Shown here in pieces: positions 54,301 to 64,000 of a stretch of 64,000 nucleotides of DNA. The notes under the pieces are model-generated. The model did no database searches and had not been told where the DNA came from. It saw only the letters and a program-made list of their open reading frames with translations. The stretch covers positions 12,022,327-12,086,326 of the forward strand of contig LR746272.1 of the NCBI GenBank assembly GCA_902729315.2, in the 5' to 3' direction. Made by a program: the position numbers and the translations under genes. Numbering within the stretch: the stretch's first letter is position 1; the number at the start of each line of letters is the position of its first letter. This DNA comes from Spirodela intermedia (lineage: Eukaryota; Streptophyta; Magnoliopsida; Alismatales; Araceae).

Positions 54301-57300
54301 TCTGTTGGATTTTATCTCCAGCTTCCTTTAGGGCGTATAGCTCTGCACTCCTTCCAGGAGCAAGCTGCAAGTACCATACTCCAGGTGAAACCTTCATCTG
54401 CCAATAACCGAGGTTGGCCATGACAATAGTATCAACCAAGTGAGGTATGGGCTTTGTTCCCAGAATCAACTGGAGACCTCTGGGTGGATCATGGTCCTTT
54501 TCAGAACAGTGTCCTGCAAGTTTTCGAGTGAGGGCATGCCGAATATGGATTGCAGATTGCAGGGAATATCACCAGTTTTTTTTTCTTTTTTTTCTTTTTT
54601 AAAAAAAAACCAAACTAACAGTTACCTGTCAAGATTAGCGATTCCAGTTCAAACACTGCTTTCAGTGTCCTTTCATCACCGAGGTTCTCGAGCAGAATAT
54701 TGTCCAGGTCATGTCTGAAAGCAGACACACGGCATATATTTAAAGCAGACACACGGCATATATTCAAACACTAAACGATGTTGCATACAACCATGCTGAA
54801 TTGGAAAATGACGAGAGTAACTCACACAGCAACCACCGGTTCAACCAGCCATGGCTCGGGTACATCAAGATTCATAGTAAGCGTTTTGGATAATGGCATA
54901 TTTGAAAAGAACGCTTTTGGGCCATTTAAGGAGTAATCAATAGAGCTGAAGTCATCCTGCAAACAAAAACGATGGATAAGGAGATGACACAATCAGCTAT
55001 GTAAACTGAAATTGTAGACTAGGCTTAACAACGAAGTATTTTTCTGCCACAATCATCAATACCTGCGTTGGAACCACATATCTGTAGTAATTTTTCAGTG
55101 GGAGATCTGCGAGAGAGCTCTGCAACACAAGATTAACGGTGCTGTTAAACTCGTCACACACAGCAACAATGAAGGGAAAAAAAATCAATCTCTGAAATCT
55201 AGTCACTGTTCCTGTATGGTAGAAAGAATTTGAACTTTGCAATTATTTTCCATAAAACAAAAGTCTGCATGGAGAGAGTGTTAGAATATGCACTATCTTT
55301 ACCACGGTATAACTTATAAGACAACCAGGCGAGGATACAAAGATGGCACGCACAGCTTCATTTATCTTGTAGGGTGCCCATAATTCTCGAAATAACTCCC
55401 GAGAGTGAATTAAAACTCATATTGGGTTTTAATTAGTTGACATGCAGATAAAGGACTTGTATATTTATGCTTCACAGGAAAATAACAGAGAAAGTCAATA
55501 ACGTTTGGAGGACAAGGAAAGAAACCAAGTCGTAGTTGCCACCCCACAGCGATCAATCTACTTCTGCTAACGTGAACATATTCCACAAAGAAATGTTATT
55601 TAGTTAACTATCATCAAGGAAGGTTGATTAAGAAACTGCTGTCAATAAGTTCAGATAAATATGTCCATATTTTTCTTAACCCTTGGAAAACTAATGCAAT
55701 TACGGTTGCTCACAGAAGATTTCGAAGAGGTTGCAGATTTGATCTAGAGCTTCAAGTGTTTGAGAACCATGCAGAAGATTGTAGGTGTGATCCCTCCACA
55801 TGAATTCACACATCTAGTTTTTAGCTAGTATATTCTATGGGAATTTACAGTTTTATTCATTCCAGAGTTAGTAGAAGATTACATAGCATATGCTAGAGAC
55901 AGTCTTGCTACATGCGATATTCTTTCCAAATCTACATCTATGACAAAGTACTTGGGCTATGACTAAGCGAGAATAAACCACTTTATTCGAAGCACGGTTC
56001 TCACAATCATCATGAGAGGTAAAAATTTTACTTAATTTTTTATAATTTTACTCCGTGGATAACATCAATGATGTATTTTTGCCGATCATCCCTCAACAGT
56101 GGCACGGCTACCATTCATCAATCAAAACTTACATCAAGATAGTAATTCATAAGATCTGGATCTGCTAAGGATGCTGAAGTTTCTAATACATTTCGAATAA
56201 ATTAAAAAAAATGTAAAATACCTAATTATTCTTTTTTTATTTCCCAGGATTTATGACAAACCTGAACTACTAAATAAAATGAAAAAAACATGAACAATAT
56301 ATAGTAGTTACAAATACAAAGACAAAATGAATAGTTGTTTAGCATGTATATTATTTATCAAATTTCATTATTTGAACAGTTACAGTATTGAATAGTTTTC
56401 ATACATTAAGGTAGAATGAAAAACCAGAAAATAATTAACAAGCTCACCATTGGGTTAAGGACAATTCTCATACTTGGATGAATATTTCTCTGTAGTATGA
56501 GAAGAAGAGGAGAGAGTTTTTGTCCAGCATGGCTTAACGGATCAATGACTGCATCAATGTGAATGGAAGAATCTTTGTTATCCAGGACAATTGCACTGAC
56601 AAAAGAAAAAAGTAATGTCAGGAAAATGAAAAGGTATGATTCAGCCAAAACATTCGGCAGATCTGCAATGATGTTCTAGCACAATGAAAAAAAACTTGTA
56701 GGAATTTGCAGCACATATTCAAAATAAAATATTTCTTATAAAAAAAGTCGCTGACGATTATTCATTCGAAATGATGTCAAAGAGATTATATTCTATAGAT
56801 ATCGTTCCAAAGTTGAATCGGGTGAACGACATTCTTATGCATGTATCCATGGATCAATCTTTTTTATTGCCCCAGGCTGTACTTATAAAGCATGGTGAAT
56901 ATTCACCAGCAGACTATGAATTAATTTTTAGGTGTACTTCATCAATGCTGGATGGTTACTAGACCCTATTCAATAAGACAATCTAGATACCAGATTACTG
57001 ACCGGTAGAGACGTCCTCGATTTCATTAAGTCAGAAGTGTGGAGAGCGCAAAATATTCTACTGCTTGGATTGAAAGAGAATGTACGGGCAAGAATTTACC
57101 TGTATTTTGAACTTAAAATTTCAAAGCGTGCTGCATCAGAACTTCTTTCACGGGAAGACATTGATGATGAAACCATCATGATAATATCACTTATAAATTT
57201 ACTGCATTTGTTTATGGAAGAATGTCAGAAAAAAATTAAATTACTCGATGCAAACAATAACCATTTCATTAATTAAAAAATAAAAGATATAACTCTGCCT

Positions 57301-60300
57301 CAGAATATCATGGTTCTATATGAAGAAACACAGAGAATCAAAAGCTGATTGACAGTATTATATCTCGGACTCTTTAAACAAGGTATGTTGCAGGGATATG
57401 ATTATTAAGCAAAACAATACCTGATAAGGAGCCATGTAAAGTAAACGTGCGATTAAATAAAGTGTGATATGAACCTTCAACAAAAAATTAAGTCGATTGT
57501 GCATCTAAAAGGATCACCTCGTTAAATCATCAGGGTCAACATCAGGCCATTCCACTTCTTTGATGATGTTGACAATGTACTTTATTCTCTTCTGTAACTC
57601 AACAGACTCTACAAGATCTAGATCATCACTGAGGAAGGTATCCCGTTCAGCTGGAATTAGCACCTGCCAAAAAGAAGGAAAAATACACAACATAGAAGGA
57701 TTAGACAATATATATGCGTATAAAAGAGGAAAATATTTTTGTCAATAAAAAAGAGATGGAAATCATGATAAAGTAACCATCACTGGAGCTACAGAAATTC
57801 AATTACGAAGCATCATGACGATACGAAATAAGCAGAGATAAATAACCTACCCGACCATTTGTGACCACAGCATTAACTCCAACTCCGAGATTAAGTTGCC
57901 AATGCAAAAAGTTTTTCACCTGAATGCAAACCATTTTCACAAAAAGGAAAAGAGGGGAAAAAAATACACATTAAGCAACAACAAAGCAGGGAGGACACAA
58001 AAAACGTCATTGCTAAGGCATTTTCATCAATCTAGGTGCTATGGCGACTAGAATACCTCAAGATAATTCAGACAAACTACGAAATTCATCACTGAATTTC
58101 AAATATTTATACTCTGCAAGCATGTACAAACACAATGGAGGAATGGACGTCCCAGTGATTGAGATAAGTCAGATATAGACAAAAAAGATTTTCCCTCTTA
58201 TAGGATGAAGAGTTGATACTCTGATACTAAGGCAAACATTCTGACATGAAAAACAGCATTAACAAAAGAATCATGCAACAAAAAGAGAAACTTTTCCATC
58301 TATGATAGATCATTCCCCATGCAAGACAAAAAGGAGGCTTACAAATCCCGTTTCACTGCCATTTCATCTCTTCTAATACCATGAAAGCTTCCATGGAAAA
58401 ATTTTGTACACTATATTTAGAAAGTCAGTCTGCAAAATCAGATTAAACACAATGCTGCGGAATACTTTCCTGAGGATCCAAATCAAGCAAAAAACTGAAT
58501 AATCATATCTTATGCTAAAGGTGGGACACAATATCCGCAAAACTAAAATACACGCCTTGAAAGAAAGAACAATAACCAAGATAGCTAGCCAAATGAAACC
58601 CAAAAAAGCTTGTGAGGAGAGATTTAATATGTCCAAAGTTCTGCAAAAGGGAGATCGGACCAAGTGAGACAAATAACAACATTCCGAAACGTATGTTTCT
58701 AAGTCTTGAAATGGAACCTGGAACAGGCAATTAACAATCCATTCATGAAGTTTTGAAATAATTAATCCATTCATCAAGAATATAAGCATTAACAATGAGA
58801 GTGGAATATTTGAACCATGCTCTGATAAAAACTGTAAATCATGCACCTTTTCCCAGTGGCTCCTGGATGTATTCAAAGAAATTCCAGATAGGGCTACTTT
58901 GAAGACTTCATAAGGCAAGCCATTTGCCCCAGCGAGCTCATAAACCTTTTCACTGAAAGACTGGAGGACCTCGGAATCAACTGAAGACAAAGCTTCATAA
59001 ATGCTCCCATAGAAAGAACTCAATTGATCCAAGAAGGTCAAAATTTTCTCCCTCCGACTGATGTCAAGATAGAAAAAAAATTTCTATTTTAGTGACTGAA
59101 AGTATGAATCCAAGCTTAATGAGGGCAAAGAAACACATAACCTGAATGAAGATGCTGATACTTTAAAAATCTCTGCTAAAGCCAAAGCATGTGCTGAAGA
59201 ACCGTGTCCAAAATTAAAAAGAACACCAACACGAGCATTTTTTGATCCCCTCTTCTGCACAAGCATAATGCTCTAAAATAAAGAACTTAAAATGAGAAGT
59301 CAAATGATTATTAGATCACAAGAAAGAAAATACCAGATATTGAATTCCTTCGCAGAGTAAATCAATTCCTTTCCTTGTTGAAATATTAACGATAAGAATA
59401 TGTGTAACTGGCTTCACATTGTCAACAGCTGAAAGCATACAAAAAAAATAACGCAAATGCAAAATTAATCATATAGAAAAGCAAGGCATAGTTGTGATTT
59501 TTCCAAATGATGCTTACTTCCAGGCGAATGTAAATAGCTGATATCATGTAAGATGGAGTCACTTCCAGTGCCTGGTGCAGACAAGGAAACAAACCTCAAC
59601 GTACCCCCACCGTCTCCAGTAATCTACACAACCACATATCAGAATTATGTCTAAAAATGACCAAAACAAACTGTCTATGAGTGTGTACCTAATAGACAAC
59701 TCACCAAGGGGTTATATCGACGATACCCACTTTCAGTAAGAAATTTCTCCAACACATCTGTACTTGAACTGATTTGCCCATAGTAAACTTGTTCTTGTAT
59801 TCTTGGAAGTTCCTCATTCATAGCATTCGTAGCAGATTCCTAAGAACATAAGAACACCAACGAAAGAGATCTATGACTTCAGTGTCACTAGTGATTTACA
59901 CATTCATAATATGTGAGCGTTGGACTCTGAGGAACTTGTATCCTAAAACAAGCCATCAGATAAAGAAGGTGAACCATGATTCGAAAGTCGAAAGAAGGAC
60001 GAATAAACAATTCGTATTGAAATCACTTGTTTCCCACACGCTCTAGTCGACCTTGCTCGGTGGTGTGGGGGGATCCAATAGAAATTTAAGAAGGCTGCAA
60101 AAAATCGTTGATGAGCTGATTCTGGACCTTCTGTGACTGAAGGAGCATGGATGATGCACACCCGAATAAAGAATAGGGAAAAAAAGCAGGGAAGGAAAGA
60201 TTTGTCTTAACCTCTCTTCCATTGATGACCCACCACTACCCTCTCCTGATTGCCCCCAAAAAAGGGGAGGATTTATGAGCTTTGGCTTTATTACAAATGG

Positions 60301-63300
60301 TTGATCCAACCTTTTGCTATAGCAATAAGAATTTCATTGAATCTATTAATCAATGCAATGTCTAAATAGTAATATGGGACCTCCCAACAGAACCAAGAAA
60401 AAAATTAAAGGAATTGGTCATTCATATCAGAACACCCGGGCAATTTGGCCAATCCTGTTCCCACTTGGATCAGATTCACCGCAGTTAAACTTTTTCAATT
60501 TTTAAGTCCAGGTTCTCACACAACAATTACAGAGGGTAGTCCCCGCATAAAGGTTTCATGGCGTCGTTTCACACAAAAGCTTGGTAAAGTAGGTGCCTAA
60601 GAAGATATATGGCCAAATAACCACTGCCACAGACAAACGACTCTATGAAGGTTCTGCTCTGAGAGAAAGCCACAGGTTTCACAGTGCAGCTTAGGTGGCG
60701 AATGAGGACCTATGGTCAATATTTTCTACGGAATATGGAAGTCCTAGGCATCAAAATTTGAATAAATGACAAATCACGTAGCTGTAAAGCAGTCACTGAC
60801 TTATGAATAGAGAAAACGACGCATATTAAATTACAATATTACTGACCGAGGTTGATACCTACTCACTTTTGTTTCCTGGTTTGCCTTACCGGATACAGGG
60901 ACTTGCACCATACAGGGCCTTACCCCAAGGACCCAGCCAGCTAAGAACGCGTCTCCCTTTCTTCCCCGATTGCAAACAGGTTGAAGCTGGCGTGTGTCAA
61001 TATTTTCCTCTGGTTCTTCTCTATCGTCATAGCCTCCAGTATCTTTTCTTGTTCCAGGGGTGTGCCCAACAAACTTCAGCTCCTTACAACTAATATTCAT
61101 CTTTTTTCTTCCTAACTTCTGTCCCTAGTAAATGTCACGGCCCACTTCCTACACTCCCACGCTGCTTTCCCTAACACAATCACAGAATAACTAGGAAACA
61201 TAGTCAGATCTTAGTCCATAAGAGAGAGGGCTAATGATCCCACGATCAGCATACATCCTTCCCAGCAATGAACCAAACCATAGCGGACGTGCATATGCAT
61301 GACATGAGCAAAGAACCGAAGAGAGAAGTGATGGTTGCCTTTAACATATAAATAATGTTTCTCATGTAGTCGACTGGTACACTGAATAATCACAGCCAAA
61401 AAAGTTCATGAAAAAGTTAAAATCGACAATACATAAACAAGATGATCAAAATTAGTTATAAAGTTGAATTTTATCCATAAGCTTAAGAACATTTTCTTGA
61501 AGAGGATATTTGAAGGAGACCAGAAATGGCAGACAAAAATGTTTGCTGGATTTGAGATTCAGTGAATAAGAAAAAAAATTCTGTCAACAAAAAAATGTTT
61601 TACTCCAGTATTACTAGTCAAGGAATGTTGAAATACACCTTTCTTCTCAAAAAATATAAAAGTATACCAAACTGCATAAATAAATTTGAATTTCGCATAA
61701 TGATCAAAATATCTTCTATATGAGCAATCACGCACCTCAGTTGCCTCAAAGACCAGGCCATTCATCAACAAGGAGCACTCACGTCTGGCCAATCCAAGTT
61801 TGAAGACAAAAAGGGAGCTTTCCTCTGCCTCCTTCTTGAAGCTTAAATCTTTTCCAAGTTCTATTAAGGTGTCACGTGGTAGAGTTCTGGGCTTTGATCT
61901 GCACAAGATTCCTAACTTGAGATTACCAAGAACAATAAAGATAAGTACTAGAAAATCCTAAGCCTTCATTTGTTGATTGAGGGAATGATTTACAGATCCC
62001 CATGGAATAAAGGCAATGTTTGATAGCCTCTACCGTTAGGTTTAGAATTGACATATTTTTTACACATCTAATTGATTAAAGAAACAATTCTTCCACAGAC
62101 GACGAGCATGAAAAACAATTCGAGAAGCATACTGTAGGGTCTCAACAAATGCTTCTTCAACATGCTGTACTTCAGGGCGCTCTTTGCGAGGATCCATTGA
62201 GTCACTCCACAACCTGTTCATCTGAGTGCAATCCATGAACATCATGTTAAATTAGGCTTCAACAAGGATACCAAAACTAACTCCAATCAAGGAGATAAAA
62301 ATCAAGGATCAAGTTCTTTATCGATCTCTAGGAGTTAACGTGACATTGTTAAATAAAGGCAACAGGGGTTACGGTGTATGGGAAAGATTGGAGGTGCCTA
62401 ACACAAGTCTTGGCCCGATAAATCAATCAAAGAAACCTGGCAACTGCTATGATCCAAAAAACTTTCCAAAGTACAATACACTCTCCAAAAACGTGTATTA
62501 GGAAATTATGGGTGGATGTAATGTTCTGCAACCCAAGCAGACATGTTGGCATATGTTGCCCGGCAAAGTAATTTTCCCTACCAAATTTTGAAACTGATAA
62601 ATGACCTAGGTCTAATAGTGTGAGATAAAAACAATGATGGAATTATAATCCGAACCTTTCCCTTGTTTCAGTCCCATACATCCAAACTACGCCACAGAAA
62701 AAGACGCAAGAATAGAAAACAAGGTCCCACACCCAAACACATCAAACACCAGTGGGAATTTTTATGTCCACGGTAACCCCATGGTTACCTTCTGACTTAA
62801 TGCCAATATTATCAACTTGCTAGTCTTGAAAAGCGGATCAGACCATCCTTGTCACTAAGTCTGATATTTTAAAACTTTAGCAGAAACATCTTTATTCAAA
62901 AACCATGTCTAATAACGTACACACATGGCTTTCCACAACTCTTGTTAGGAAAATCCAACTGCATTAAGAACAACGAAAGCACGTACATTGGTAAGAAACG
63001 CGAAAGCTGACTGCGCATCAAAGGTCTCTTTGATATAAAGGAAAAGTCGTATTATCTGCAAAAAAAAGAGGAAACAATTAGATTTTCCAATTTTTTTATA
63101 AAAAAGATAACATCAACATTCCTTCTTAGAAGTAAACACAAGGAGCCAAGCTGATGACGTTCCAACATATCAATGTTTTTGGATAAATACTATTTATTTT
63201 TTATTTAGTCACGCCAAAGGCGAACAGGGAAATAATTTATTAGGCCGTCAATGAGTAATGCTCTTCTACCCATAGGTTTCAAAAAAAGAAATAATTCCAT

Positions 63301-64000
63301 TCTTCCACAATTTTAATCTTTTTTCTATAAGAAACAATTTCTGTAGGCGCAAAGCAATGAGCGTGTAGAAACAAATGCAGTAACACAATAGAGGAAAACC
63401 CTCTTTAGCGACAAGGCATGAACCTGCCAAATCAGGACAATTTGTGGATTCTCTTCGTAATAATATTAATTTATTGTAAATTCATCTTGACCACAAATTA
63501 ATCAATTATTCATTCTCCAATATAAACATCATGCATCTCAATATGTTACCATTCATAAGAAATGCATCTTGTAAAAAATATAAAGTATATCCACAAAGAT
63601 GCCATGGAAATATGTTACCAAAATCGACACATCTTCCCCAGAATTATAGACAGCAGTATTTGTAGAAGGCACGAGTTCACCACCATTCTCTTGCACAGAC
63701 TTGATTTGCTTTGAAGAGTACAACAATATTCCAAACCGCATCGGGACATTGTCACCATACATGGAAAAAATGGCATCAAGAGACTGCAGAGAAGATATTG
63801 AAAAGTTTCAGACAAATGAAACGAAAAAAACCTGATTCCTGAAATTTGGAACTTCAGGAACCTAGGGTAATAGGAAAACAATAATGATATGCACTGCGGA
63901 AGCAGAAACTAAATACCTCAGCAACAATAAAATGAACAAAAAATTACCTCAGAACCACAAATTGTTGCCGGATCAAACACATAAACAGTAGTGAACAAAT
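51308..64000 (-). CDS. UGGT: UDP-glucose:glycoprotein glucosyltransferase, C-terminal 1115 residues (5' end outside window)
   Basis: ER-lumen folding sensor that re-glucosylates misfolded N-glycoproteins for calnexin/calreticulin; EBS1 in Arabidopsis. Twenty-seven exons: 64000-63948, 63783-63619, 63055-62987, 62221-62133, 61898-61736, 59839-59705, 59623-59518, 59428-59334, 59254-59142, 59057-58847, 57919-57851, 57663-57518, 57201-57100, 56595-56448, 55119-55063, 54956-54826, 54714-54626, 54513-54161, 54072-53977, 52948-52884, 52799-52697, 52581-52423, 52331-52191, 52093-52050, 51941-51827, 51720-51568, 51487-51308. Thioredoxin-like and beta-sandwich regions come first ([69 protein letters not shown]). 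The GT24 catalytic domain follows: [19 protein letters not shown], the DxD motif in [18 protein letters not shown], and [14 protein letters not shown]. Exon 25 ends at a GC donor (CAG|GCAATC). The protein ends in LAEL, not a classical HDEL. Confidence 0.96.
54721..54768. repeat. 24-bp tandem duplication in a short UGGT intron
   Basis: GCAGACACACGGCATATATT plus four bases occurs twice in a row (54721-54744 and 54745-54768), differing at one base. It fills nearly half of the 111-bp intron between UGGT exons 16 and 17, starting six bases upstream (on the coding strand, just before the acceptor) of exon 17. Confidence 0.9.
59840..61735. other. Large UGGT intron (1.9 kb)
   Basis: The longest UGGT intron in the window. 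It includes modest open frames on both strands (for example 60831-61100) but none is recognisable, and no terminal repeats or coding signature are visible. The 1.3-kb intron at 55120-56447 and the 1.0-kb introns at 52949-53976 and 62988-63618 likewise hold nothing identified. Confidence 0.5.

Noticed and set aside
56771-56962. 63-codon + strand frame between UGGT exons 13 and 14
   Set aside because: Intronic, short, no recognisable similarity, and no continuation in any frame.
57037-57276. Open + strand frame resembling an unknown, possibly viral, protein inside a UGGT intron
   Set aside because: It is the antisense of UGGT exon 13 (57201-57100), whose minus-strand translation has [18 protein letters not shown], matching the family. 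No independent gene is needed.

Overview
This is a stretch of flowering-plant nuclear genome. The genes are split by GT-AG introns of about 80 bp to 2.6 kb, and several families are land-plant types: a MINIYO-type RPAP1, a group A MAP kinase kinase, a clade A PP2C and a DUF761 protein. A decayed piece of plastid petD sits between two genes. Coding GC is very uneven: the PHD gene, the DUF761 gene and the last PP2C exon are GC-rich, while the NDR kinase and UGGT are AT-rich. That pattern hints at a monocot, but I cannot name the species.

Ten protein-coding genes are supported, and exon phases close in every one. Left to right: the 3' part of an NDR-type AGC kinase (+, 5' exons outside the window); MINIYO/IYO (-, 10 exons, 1601 aa); a MAPKK (+, 8 exons, 364 aa); a clade A PP2C (+, 4 exons, 547 aa); a LYAR-type nucleolar zinc-finger protein (+, 6 exons, 325 aa); exosome subunit RRP42 (-, 7 exons, 294 aa); eIF5B (+, 11 exons, 1263 aa); a PHD/extended-PHD protein (-, 2 exons, 319 aa); a proline-rich DUF761 membrane protein (+, 1 exon, 458 aa); and the C-terminal 1115 residues of UGGT (-, 27 exons seen, 5' end outside the window).

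Neighbours alternate between convergent pairs (NDR/IYO, LYAR/RRP42, eIF5B/PHD, DUF761/UGGT) and divergent pairs (IYO/MAPKK, RRP42/eIF5B, PHD/DUF761). The genes do not form one pathway. They are mostly housekeeping functions: Pol II maturation, RNA decay, ribosome biogenesis, translation initiation and ER glycoprotein folding. Three are signalling genes: NDR kinase, MAPKK and the ABA-type PP2C.

The most useful non-genic signals are the petD relic, a 69-bp minisatellite rich in TGGGCC plus a telo-box upstream of the LYAR gene, ABRE-like G-boxes upstream of the PP2C, an overlapping upstream ORF at the PP2C start, two GC-AG introns, and a perfect 17-bp inverted repeat. I found no CRISPR array, intact transposon, rRNA or convincing tRNA, and nothing I would call a new biological system.
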